A stretch of 64,000 bases of DNA from Bacteroidales bacterium (GTDB taxonomy: Bacteria; Bacteroidota; Bacteroidia; Bacteroidales; UBA6680). How positions within the stretch are numbered: the stretch's first letter is position 1; each line of letters begins with the position of its first letter. The stretch lies in contig JAOARD010000009.1 of the NCBI GenBank assembly GCA_025210735.1, forward strand, positions 1 to 64,000, read 5' to 3'. This document shows, one piece after another, positions 45,336 through 53,275 of the stretch. A program made the translations under genes and the position numbers. The notes beneath the pieces are model-generated. The model made no database searches. It was not told the DNA's origin and saw only the letters and a program-made list of their open reading frames with translations.

Positions 45336-46904
45336 TTAATTTTTCAAACGGAACGGGAAAAATAGCTCAAAAGATGTGCCACGGTTTATCTCACTTTCAA
45401 CATTAATTGCCCCTTTGTGAAAATCAACCATTTTCTTTACATAACTTAACCCCAGACCAAATCCCTTTACATCGTGTCTGTTACCTGTAGAAACTCTGTA
45501 AAATTGATCGAATATGCGTTTCAGATCATCTCTTTTTATACCAATACCGTTATCTTTAATAGTAATAAATATACCTTCTTTATTGTTACGAGTGCTCAGT
45601 TCAATAACGGGTTTTTCTTTAGAATATTTCACTGCATTATCTAAAAGATTAGATATAATATTCGTAAAGTGAACCTCATCTAAGTTAACAATTGTTTCTT
45701 TAGCATTCAAGTTTACTTTTAGTTCACCATCTGCTTTCTCAATTATTAATTGTGTATTTCTAACAACATTGTTAATAATATTGTTTACATCAACATCTTT
45801 ACGCTTAAGTTTTATCTCTCCTTTATCAAAAACAGCCATCTGCAGAACCTTTTCAACCTGAAATCCGAGACGTTTACTCTCTTTGTTTATAATATCGCCT
45901 ATGCTTGAGTAGTTTTTAGCTTCGTCTGGTATAGATTTATCGCTGAGCATTTGCGATGCTAATGAGATTGTAGCAATTGGCGTTTTTAGTTCATGGGTCA
46001 TATTATTAACAAAATCGTTCTTTATTTCAGATAGTTTCTTCTGTCTGAAAATTATTCGCAAAGTGTAATAGAATGTTGATATTATAATTATTGTGAGCAC
46101 AATACTTGCTGTTAACAGAGGCCATAGCGAGTTTAACAGAAAACTGCTTCTTGACGGAAACGACAGATGTAGATAACTTGGTTTAGACAGAATATCATTT
46201 GGGAATAATCTGATACTGTATTCATTATCGTGATTATAGTTGTCAGGATCAATCGTTTTAAAAATATCCTCACCCTTATTGTTAAAAACACGATATACAA
46301 AGCCTGTATTTATTCCATTTAGCAAAAGCCTGCTTCTTATTATTGAATCAAGATAAGGCTTACTTATTCTATCCTCTATATCAACCTCAACTCTTATAAG
46401 TTTATTTACTACCTGTTCTACCATAATGGTTTTGTTTGATAACTTTTTTGATACAGGTAGCAGATCGTTGAATATTCTTTTACCTCCATCTCGTTTATCA
46501 TTGCTAAAGCCATGTATACTATTATTTAGGGTGATAGTATCAACACCCAGATATGCACTTAAACGAGGAATCTTTAATGAGTCAAGATCTTTAAGTTTAA
46601 AGAAACGTTGTTTGTATTGTTTGGTCTTAATTACGTTGCCTCCCTTCTCAAGTGTAATTGATTGTGTACCCATAAAATCGTATGAGTTAGTTGTTACAGG
46701 GCCAATATGATCCATAGAGTGTTTCAAAATCTCCTGATGCTCTATAACCTCATTTACTTCATGCAGGGCATTATGAACATCTTTGTCAAATTGTAACTTC
46801 TTAACACCAAACGATTGGTTTATCCATAAAGATTGAAACAGAATCAGAATTATTGATGCTGCACTTATCAGAAATACAACAAATTGTAGTACCTTATTAT
46901 TCAT
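45336..46904 (-). CDS. rprX: Sensor histidine kinase, RprX-like
   Basis: 522 residues. Two membrane helices (about 7-27 and 265-290) enclose a periplasmic sensor domain of some 235 residues. The cytoplasmic part has the H-box NNMTHELKTPIATISLASQM with the phospho-His, N-box ISNLLDNAVKYS, G1 ITIKDNGIGIKRDD and G2 GFGLGLSYVKKMVD. No HAMP domain is obvious. It phosphorylates the response regulator encoded just downstream; the signal is unknown. Confidence 0.93.
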   Translation of the reverse strand: MNNKVLQFVVFLISAASIILILFQSLWINQSFGVKKLQFDKDVHNALHEVNEVIEHQEILKHSMDHIGPVTTNSYDFMGTQSITLEKGGNVIKTKQYKQRFFKLKDLDSLKIPRLSAYLGVDTITLNNSIHGFSNDKRDGGKRIFNDLLPVSKKLSNKTIMVEQVVNKLIRVEVDIEDRISKPYLDSIIRSRLLLNGINTGFVYRVFNNKGEDIFKTIDPDNYNHDNEYSIRLFPNDILSKPSYLHLSFPSRSSFLLNSLWPLLTASIVLTIIIISTFYYTLRIIFRQKKLSEIKNDFVNNMTHELKTPIATISLASQMLSDKSIPDEAKNYSSIGDIINKESKRLGFQVEKVLQMAVFDKGEIKLKRKDVDVNNIINNVVRNTQLIIEKADGELKVNLNAKETIVNLDEVHFTNIISNLLDNAVKYSKEKPVIELSTRNNKEGIFITIKDNGIGIKRDDLKRIFDQFYRVSTGNRHDVKGFGLGLSYVKKMVDFHKGAINVESEINRGTSFELFFPFRLKN

Positions 46905-46986
46905 CGTGTATATATCCTCCGTATCTCTGCTATTGTTAATTAATTATGAGAAGTAAAAACCTCACTAAACAACAGATGTTATAGTA

Positions 46987-46994
46987 CAAATTTA
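46987..46994 (-). promoter_or_regulatory. Candidate -7 box of the rprXY operon
   Basis: TAAATTTG on the minus strand, about 83 bases before the kinase start. A clear -33 is missing. The leader contains a GGAGG 13-17 bases before the ATG. Confidence 0.4.
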
Positions 46995-47068
46995 AGCCAC
47001 TTATTCAATAATTGTTAAGGGTTAACATACTTTAACTTTCATTAAATGTGCTTAACTGTAATTAGCAA

Positions 47069-47181
47069 TACTTTTACATCAAAGCAAAATAATAAAAGTA
47101 AAAAAAAGAAATTGTGTTTTTTTCATAGTTAATTTAGGGTAAGTAAAGAACTAAGAGTTGTCGGGAGGCAACTCTTTTTTT
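47069..47181 (+). ncRNA. Possible small RNA ending in an orphan terminator
   Basis: TACTTTTA at 47069-47076 resembles a -7 box, and 47053-47181 ends in a strong intrinsic terminator on the plus strand although no plus-strand gene lies nearby; both flanking genes run on the minus strand. A transcript of about 100 bases, A-rich in front and with a 10-bp hairpin at its end, would result. No known RNA family was recognised. Confidence 0.35.
47153..47181 (+). terminator. Orphan plus-strand terminator with GGGA tetraloop
   Basis: AAGAGTTGTC pairs with GGCAACTCTT (one G-U) around GGGA, followed by a T-run. On the minus strand no U-run follows, so it is directional. Confidence 0.75.
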
Positions 47182-47195
47182 GTATAACTGCCTTA

Positions 47196-47615
47196 TTAAC
47201 ACTCTGTGTTAATAATCTCAGGTATCTCTTCAGGAATATCTTCTGCTGATATCTCTGCCGATAATCTTATACCTTTAATATCTTTGAATCTGGGAATAGT
47301 GCTGTTAATATTGTAATCTGAGCTGTTAATAGCAATAATATGTGTAAAGTGCTTTAGTTTTGGAATAGCAGTTTTACCATTAATATTATTCTCAAATATG
47401 TATATCATAGAGTTGTTATCGTTACTTACCGATATCAGTTTGTTGATATCTGACAGTGCATTTGATACCATTAGTTCAGAGTGATCTATATGCAGATCCC
47501 AACCAAACAGTTTATTACATTGCCAGGCAAGTTTATACATTGTACAATCAGCAATTAAGCCAATATACTTAATATTGGTTGTAATGCTGTTTAATTTGTA
47601 TACTGTCTGTTTCAA
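47196..47615 (-). CDS. IPExxxVDY-family protein
   Basis: 139 residues. Small cytosolic protein. The N-terminal block ADCTMYKLAWQCNKLFGWDL matches the family's DYRLAW..N..L pattern, with an IPKLKHFTHIIAI segment in place of the IPE...DY motif. The gene lies directly after rnc in the acpP-fabF-rnc cluster, the usual site of this family (often with pyk next). The match is divergent; the location supports it. Function unknown. Confidence 0.68.
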   Translation of the reverse strand: MKQTVYKLNSITTNIKYIGLIADCTMYKLAWQCNKLFGWDLHIDHSELMVSNALSDINKLISVSNDNNSMIYIFENNINGKTAIPKLKHFTHIIAINSSDYNINSTIPRFKDIKGIRLSAEISAEDIPEEIPEIINTEC

Positions 47616-47640
47616 GATATAGTTATATCTCTACAATATA

Positions 47641-48387
47641 TTAAATATTTTTTTCGGGAAAAACCTCCGGGAATATATTCTTGGCAGCATCTTGTTCTGC
47701 CTCTTTCTTTGAGTTTCCGGATCCGTTAACTTTAAAATCTGAGTTAAAGTACAGATATGATACAAATACGGTTCTTTTTGTCTTAATATCGGTTGATTCA
47801 AATGTATCAAAAACAACCTTTGTTTTAACCTTTTGTCCCCACTCAATAAGTCGGCTCTTAAAATCAGATTCTGTAAGCAATAACTTTCTTAAATTAATAA
47901 AGTTATGCATTATTCGTTTGGTGAACCATCTGTAGGTATAGTTATATCCATGATCAAGGAATATTGCACCAACTAATGCCTCAAAAGCATTTCCGTACAG
48001 ATTCTTTTTTGTCTTATTATGATTTGTTTGCGACATCACAAACTTATCAATATTAAGATCGCATGCCAGTTGGTTAAGACTGTCGCGACTCACAATTTTA
48101 GATCGTACTTTAGATAGAAAACCTTCTTGTTGATCGGGAAACTTCTCATAAAGATATTCACCAATAACAGCATCAAGAATTGCATCGCCTAAAAATTCTA
48201 GGCGTTCGTTATTAGATGAAGAACCTTTACGTTGTTGTTGCGAGGCCGACTTATGGGTAAGTGCAGACCTGTAAACAGACATCTTGTAAGGAGTGACGCC
48301 TATTGATTTTTTTAAAAACAAATAAAACTCCTTTTCTTTTACGAAAAGAAGTTTTATTTTATGCTGTAAGTATTTAATTACTTTCAA
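47641..48387 (-). CDS. rnc: Ribonuclease III
   Basis: 248 residues. Cuts double-stranded RNA in rRNA and mRNA processing. Signature NERLEFLGDAILDAVIGEYL with the metal-binding Glu/Asp, second catalytic site NAFEALVGAIFLDHGY, then a double-stranded RNA-binding domain (about 170-245) ending in NSKKEAEQDAAKNIFPEVF. It begins 2 bases after the fabF stop, so it is coupled to it. Confidence 0.97.
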   Translation of the reverse strand: MKVIKYLQHKIKLLFVKEKEFYLFLKKSIGVTPYKMSVYRSALTHKSASQQQRKGSSSNNERLEFLGDAILDAVIGEYLYEKFPDQQEGFLSKVRSKIVSRDSLNQLACDLNIDKFVMSQTNHNKTKKNLYGNAFEALVGAIFLDHGYNYTYRWFTKRIMHNFINLRKLLLTESDFKSRLIEWGQKVKTKVVFDTFESTDIKTKRTVFVSYLYFNSDFKVNGSGNSKKEAEQDAAKNIFPEVFPEKNI

Positions 48388-48389
48388 CT

Positions 48390-49643
48390 TTACTCAGCGA
48401 ATTTTTTGAAAATAACTGAAGCATTATGACCACCAAAGCCAAATGTATTACTTAAACCCGCACGTACTTCACGCTCTTGAGCTTTGTGTAAAGTAAGATT
48501 GAATTTTTCGTCGATATTTGGATCTGGATTCTTGTGGTTAGCCGTTGGAGGCACCACGTCATTTTTTACAGAAAGAATAACTGCTAATGCTTCAATTGCA
48601 CCTGCAGCTCCTAAAAGGTGACCGGTCATAGATTTTGTTGAACTTACATTCATTTCGTATGCATGATCTCCAAAAACTCCCTTAATACCTTTCAGCTCAG
48701 CAATATCGCCAAGAGGAGTAGCTGTACCGTGAACATTAATATAGTCGATATCTTCTGGTTTAAGCTCAGCATCTTCTAATGCATTTCTCATCACATTCAT
48801 TGCTCCCAATCCTTCTGGATGTGGTGCAGTAAGGTGATGAGCATCAGCAGACATTCCGCCACCAGCCATCTCAGCATATATTGTAGCTCCACGCTTTACA
48901 GCATGCTCATATTCTTCCAAGATAATTGCTCCGGCTCCTTCGCCCATTACAAATCCATCTCTGGATGCGTCAAACGGACGCGAAGCAGTTTTATATTCGT
49001 CGTTGTTTGTAGATAGTGCACGCATAGCGTTAAATCCACCAACACCAGCCTGTGTAACTGAGGCCTCAGAACCACCAACAACAAATGCGTTAGCTTTTCC
49101 TAAACGAATATAATTAAATGCATCAATCAAAGCATTCGTTGATGACGCGCAAGCAGAAACAGTTCCGAAGTTAGGTCCGCGGAAACCATATTTCATTGAA
49201 ATATGTCCAGCAGCAATATCCGAAATCATTTTTGGAATAAAGAAAGGAGAGAAACGAGGTGTCCCATCTCCTGAAACAAAAGATCTAACCTCCTCCATAA
49301 AAGTTCCAATACCACCGATTCCGGATGCCCAAACAACTCCTGTTCTGTCAAGATCTAACGATTCAAAATCAAAATTAGCATCTTCAACTGCCTCTTTGGC
49401 AGCAACAATAGCGAATTGAGCATAAAGATCCAATGTCTTTGCCTCTTTTCTGTCGAAGTGATCTTTCGAATCGAAATTCTTAACCTCGCACGCAAATTTG
49501 GTTTTAAACTTTGAAGCATCGAAATGTGATATCATATCACATCCTGATTCACCTTTAACGAGATTTTCCCAAAATGATTTTGCGTCATTCCCTAAAGGTG
49601 TAATTGCTCCAATTCCTGTAACTACTACTCGTTTTAACTCCAT
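48390..49643 (-). CDS. fabF: Beta-ketoacyl-ACP synthase II
   Basis: 417 residues. Elongates fatty acids by condensing malonyl-ACP with acyl-ACP. Catalytic triad: Cys in VSACASSTNALIDA, His in INVHGTATPLGD, His in STKSMTGHLLGAAGAIEA. Start MELKRVVVTGIGAITPLGN is typical. It follows acpP by 46 bases, the classic acpP-fabF order. Confidence 0.98.
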   Translation of the reverse strand: MELKRVVVTGIGAITPLGNDAKSFWENLVKGESGCDMISHFDASKFKTKFACEVKNFDSKDHFDRKEAKTLDLYAQFAIVAAKEAVEDANFDFESLDLDRTGVVWASGIGGIGTFMEEVRSFVSGDGTPRFSPFFIPKMISDIAAGHISMKYGFRGPNFGTVSACASSTNALIDAFNYIRLGKANAFVVGGSEASVTQAGVGGFNAMRALSTNNDEYKTASRPFDASRDGFVMGEGAGAIILEEYEHAVKRGATIYAEMAGGGMSADAHHLTAPHPEGLGAMNVMRNALEDAELKPEDIDYINVHGTATPLGDIAELKGIKGVFGDHAYEMNVSSTKSMTGHLLGAAGAIEALAVILSVKNDVVPPTANHKNPDPNIDEKFNLTLHKAQEREVRAGLSNTFGFGGHNASVIFKKFAE

Positions 49644-49689
49644 TATAGTGTAATGTGAGGTTTTCGAAATTATTTTTTCTTATTGAAAA

Positions 49690-49926
49690 TTACTTCGCGT
49701 TCTCTTCAATATATTTAACTGCATCAGCAACAGTTCCAATGTTCTCAGCTTGATCGTCTGGAATACTGATGTTGAACTCTTTTTCAAACTCCATGATTAG
49801 CTCAACAGTGTCTAGTGAATCAGCACCTAGATCGTTAGTGAAGCTAGCTTCTGAAGTAACTTCGTTCTCATCAACTCCTAATTTGTCAACAATGATTCCT
49901 TTAACTCTTGTTGAAATATCAGACAT
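49690..49926 (-). CDS. acpP: Acyl carrier protein
   Basis: 78 residues. Carries growing fatty acids on a 4'-phosphopantetheine attached to the Ser of [15 protein letters not shown] (about residue 37). Acidic, four-helix ACP fold, normal length. First gene of the acpP-fabF-rnc-IPExxxVDY operon, with a good promoter upstream. Confidence 0.98.
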   Translation of the reverse strand: MSDISTRVKGIIVDKLGVDENEVTSEASFTNDLGADSLDTVELIMEFEKEFNISIPDDQAENIGTVADAVKYIEENAK

Positions 49927-49962
49927 AACTTAAAATTTTAATTAGTACTAAAATTAACTCTG

Positions 49963-49993
49963 CAAAGAAATACATTACTTCCTTAAAAACAAA
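49963..49993 (-). promoter_or_regulatory. Promoter of the acpP operon
   Basis: On the minus strand TTTG (49990-49993), 19 bases, then TTTCTTTG (49963-49970), followed by C. Spacing is exactly as in the Bacteroidota consensus; the ATG is 37 bases further. Confidence 0.6.
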
Positions 49994-50112
49994 GAAAAAA
50001 TGATTTCCCGACTGCAAAAATAATTTTTTTTACTCTTTATACCTGTTTTATGATCATTTTTTTGGTTTTTTATCCATTTTTGTATTACAAACATATTTAC
50101 AATATACACAAA

Positions 50113-50727
50113 ATGAAGAAAATAGCACTATTTGCTTCCGGGTCAGGAACCAATGTTGAGAATATTATGTCGTACTTTGTCAGTAGTAAGGATATATCTG
50201 TAAACTGTGTACTGACCAATAACCCAGATGCTTATGTTGTAGAGAGAGCTGCGCAATGGGGTGTTGATTGCGTTATTTTTGATAGAGAAGATTTCTATAA
50301 ATCAGAGAAAGTTCTTGATTTTCTTCTCGACAGAGAGATAGAATTTATTGTTTTGGCAGGTTTTTTATGGCTTGTTCCCGAGTATCTTATTGATAAGTTT
50401 GAAAACAGTATTATAAACATTCATCCGGCTCTTTTGCCAAAATATGGCGGTAAGGGAATGTACGGAATGAATGTGCACAGAGCTGTAAAAGAGAATGGGG
50501 ATAAAAAAACTGGTATTACAATTCATTATGTAAATAAGGAGTATGATAAAGGAGCTGTAATTTTGCAGAAAGAGGTAGAAATAGAGAGCAGCTACACACC
50601 CGAAGATATTGCAGCTGCTATACATACGTTAGAGTACAGATTCTTCCCCCGTACTATAGAGAGAGTTCTTCTGCCTGAATTATTTCCTGAAGATGATTCC
50701 GATTTGGACGAAGAATCAGATTCATGA
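50113..50727 (+). CDS. purN: Phosphoribosylglycinamide formyltransferase
   Basis: 204 residues. Transfers a formyl group from 10-formyl-THF to GAR in purine synthesis. Start MKKIALFASGSGTNVENIM (GAR-binding Gly loop), FIVLAGFLWLVPEYLID, active-site NIHPALLPKYGGKGMYG, catalytic Asp/His in GITIHYVNKEYDKGAVI. I use the ATG at 50113; 21 upstream codons in frame are hydrophobic and not family-like. It is divergent from acpP and overlaps the convergent peptidase gene by 6 bases. Confidence 0.96.
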   Translation: MKKIALFASGSGTNVENIMSYFVSSKDISVNCVLTNNPDAYVVERAAQWGVDCVIFDREDFYKSEKVLDFLLDREIEFIVLAGFLWLVPEYLIDKFENSIINIHPALLPKYGGKGMYGMNVHRAVKENGDKKTGITIHYVNKEYDKGAVILQKEVEIESSYTPEDIAAAIHTLEYRFFPRTIERVLLPELFPEDDSDLDEESDS

Positions 50728-51987
50728 TAATGATCCTGATACCGCTTCGTTTAACTCCGTAAGTATCTTTTTCTTTTCAACATTAAACGCTTCCTGATAA
50801 GTCTCTTTAATAGGTTTAACAGGAGGCGCTTTTACTTTAAGAGGATCAATAGCTTTTCCTGATTTGAATATTCTGAAGTCAAGATGCGGGCCTGTGGCAT
50901 AACCTGTTGCACCAACATATCCTATTATCTGACCCTGTTTTACTCGTTGCCCTAATTTTAATCCTTTTGCAAATCGTGAGAAGTGATTATACTGTGTGAT
51001 ATATACGCTATTGTGTTTTATCTTAACGTAGTATCCGGCAGATTTGCTATATCTTTTTGTAATTATCTTTCCGTCGCCAATGCTGTATACAGGTGTACCT
51101 GTTGGAGCAGCATAATCCACACCACTGTGCGGACGATATATTTTAAGAACAGGATGGAAACGGCGACGCGAGAATTTTGAACTTACGCGCGAGAATTTAA
51201 GTGGAGCTTTAAGAAAAGCTTTTCTAAGACTATTACCCTTTTCGTCCCAGAAACTTTCTGTACTATCCTGCTCAAAATTAATTGCAAAATGTTTCTCGCC
51301 ATTATGCTCAAATACTGCACCGTATACTTTACTAACACCTATTGATGTACTATCGGCAAACTCTTCGTCGTAAATAACCGTGAATTTGTCGCCTTTTTGC
51401 AGACCAAAGAAATCTATTGTCCAGGCATATATATCAGATAACTCTCCGGCAACAACAGGATTAATATTATTATGTACCATAGCATTCCATAAAGACGATT
51501 CTATCTTACCAGATCGTTTTTGGCGTTCAGTATGTATAGGTTTACTATATAATTTAACATTTACAGAATCCAGATTATATATCAGAAAATCTATTTTTGA
51601 GTGGTTATAAACAAGATATCTTGCAGAGTCTTTACTATCAAAGTAAAGTTTGTATTTTGCTCCGGCTTTAATCTTTCTCAGATCAAATATTTCACTTGTA
51701 CTGTTTATAAGATTGTTTACCTGATTGTTTTCGAGGTTTGTTTTTTTATGAAGTATATAGGCAAGATTCTGACCCCATTTAATCTTTTTTGTCTCTATCC
51801 TGAATGAGTCTGCAACAGGCATTGGGCTATAAGGTTTCTCTATTATATTTTTTGATATCTCAAGTGTATCGGTTGTTGTAATTTTAATTTTGTGCTCTTC
51901 AGATATACCTCTGTCTATAAAGTACCAAACTGCTAAACCTAAACACACTATCCCAATAAAAATGCCCGCGATTTTTTTTACACTCAT
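50722..51987 (-). CDS. M23-family murein endopeptidase, membrane-anchored
   Basis: 421 residues. One N-terminal membrane anchor (KIAGIFIGIVCLGLAVWYFI), a long periplasmic part with a LysM/OapA-like segment (WGQNLAYILHKKTNLENN), then the M23 zinc domain: YRPHSGVDYAAPTGTPVYSI supplies His and Asp ligands, HNSVYITQYNHFSRF the catalytic region, and GPHLDFRIF the last His. The second His of the usual HxH is Asp here, as I recall also for other Bacteroidota members. It probably cuts peptidoglycan cross-links. Confidence 0.9.
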   Translation of the reverse strand: MSVKKIAGIFIGIVCLGLAVWYFIDRGISEEHKIKITTTDTLEISKNIIEKPYSPMPVADSFRIETKKIKWGQNLAYILHKKTNLENNQVNNLINSTSEIFDLRKIKAGAKYKLYFDSKDSARYLVYNHSKIDFLIYNLDSVNVKLYSKPIHTERQKRSGKIESSLWNAMVHNNINPVVAGELSDIYAWTIDFFGLQKGDKFTVIYDEEFADSTSIGVSKVYGAVFEHNGEKHFAINFEQDSTESFWDEKGNSLRKAFLKAPLKFSRVSSKFSRRRFHPVLKIYRPHSGVDYAAPTGTPVYSIGDGKIITKRYSKSAGYYVKIKHNSVYITQYNHFSRFAKGLKLGQRVKQGQIIGYVGATGYATGPHLDFRIFKSGKAIDPLKVKAPPVKPIKETYQEAFNVEKKKILTELNEAVSGSLS

Positions 51988-52086
51988 CTGCCTGTTCTCC
52001 TTTGTTTTATCCTGTTAATAAAAATGTAGATAACAAAACTAAGAAAAATTGTATATAAAATCCAGTTACAGTATGTAAGAAAACAG

Positions 52087-52134
52087 AAGAACCCCTTGTC
52101 TTTGTTAATATGTAATCAAAAACAAGGGGTTCTT
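52087..52134 (-). terminator. Long hairpin after the yitT-like gene
   Basis: AAGAACCCCTTGT and ACAAGGGGTTCTT form a perfect 13-bp stem with a 22-base loop, downstream of the stop at 52187. The sequence after it on the minus strand is U-rich (TCTGTTTTCTT). Confidence 0.65.
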
Positions 52135-52186
52135 AATATCTTTATTAAAGATTTATCCGGATAAAAAGATAGCGGATAATTATATG

Positions 52187-53068
52187 TTATTTACGACCAA
52201 TTGAGTCAAAACCTTTTCCGTAAACACCCATTACACTGCTAACAGACATAAATGCATTTGGATCTTCATCTTTAACAATTCTGTACAGATGACTCGACTC
52301 TGATTTACGGATCATTACCATAAGTATTGTCTGGTGTGCCTGACTATGCCAACCTTTTCCGTTAATAATAGTAATACCGCGTTGTGCCTCTTCTGCAATA
52401 CGTTTGGCTATAGCCTCATGTTTATCTGAGAATATAAATATCTGTAACGACTGACTAACACCCGATATTACCAAATCAACGGCGTATGCGGTTACTGCCA
52501 TTACAACATATCCGTATACAATCAGCTCAAAACGCTCAACAATCTCTAAATCGTTCCATACAAAAAACGATGATGATATTATAATAAGGTCGATATACAT
52601 TATTAATCTTCCCGGGCTGATATTTCTGTACTTATTTATCATAAGTGCAATAACATCGGTACCTCCGGTACTTCCTCCCTGACTAAAGGTGATACCTACA
52701 CCAACACCGCCCATTACACCACCAATAATAGCAGCCATGAACTTCTCTTTTACAACCGGAACAGTAATAAACTGTTCAAACAACCAGAAAAACAGCGACG
52801 ACATTGCAATAGCGTATATCGTTTTTATGCCAAATCCTTTACCAAGAACTTTAAGAGCAATAAGCAAAAGTCCGAAGTTTATTACAAAGTAACTGGCGGC
52901 AACAGGTATTGCCTGATTGGTGGCAAAATATATAATTGCACCAATACCACTAACTCCACCTCCGGCAATACCCGAAGGGATAAGAAAAGAGGACCATCCT
53001 AATGTAAAGATGAACAAACCCAATGTAATTATTGAGTACTCCTTAATTGTTTTAGCCAAGTTATTCAT
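52187..53068 (-). CDS. YitT-family membrane protein
   Basis: 293 residues. Five to six membrane helices (for example YSIITLGLFIFTLGWSSFLI, then VAASYFVINFGLLLIALKVL and MAAIIGGVMGGVGVGITF), with the family motif FSQGGSTGGTDVIALMINKY. The cytosolic C-terminal DUF2179 domain (about 225-290) contains GITIINGKGWHSQAHQTILM. Some relatives are described as possible amino-acid or queuosine-precursor related transporters, but the substrate is not known. Monocistronic. Confidence 0.93.
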   Translation of the reverse strand: MNNLAKTIKEYSIITLGLFIFTLGWSSFLIPSGIAGGGVSGIGAIIYFATNQAIPVAASYFVINFGLLLIALKVLGKGFGIKTIYAIAMSSLFFWLFEQFITVPVVKEKFMAAIIGGVMGGVGVGITFSQGGSTGGTDVIALMINKYRNISPGRLIMYIDLIIISSSFFVWNDLEIVERFELIVYGYVVMAVTAYAVDLVISGVSQSLQIFIFSDKHEAIAKRIAEEAQRGITIINGKGWHSQAHQTILMVMIRKSESSHLYRIVKDEDPNAFMSVSSVMGVYGKGFDSIGRK

Positions 53069-53225
53069 TACCGAATAATTAAAAAATGTAAACTATTATT
53101 TATTAAATAAGTTAAGAAACAGATTAATACCTGTATAACAATCCACCATTTAATGATGTTATTCAAAAATCATATATAAATAGTATCCGGGGTTAACAGA
53201 CTTTTAAAATGTTTCTGGAAAAATA

Positions 53226-53253
53226 AAAGGCCGCCTCTTTTCGGGCGGCCTTT
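53226..53253 (-). terminator. Terminator of leuS
   Basis: On the minus strand AAAGGCCGCC pairs with GGCGGCCTTT around CGAAAAGA and is followed by TATTTTTCC. It lies 23 bases after the leuS stop. Confidence 0.88.
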
Positions 53254-53275
53254 GTTAATATTATTGTTATATCTC

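Noticed and set aside
50050-50112. Hydrophobic N-terminal extension of purN as a signal peptide
   Set aside because: PurN is a cytosolic enzyme, and its conserved start MKKIALFASGSG lies at 50113.
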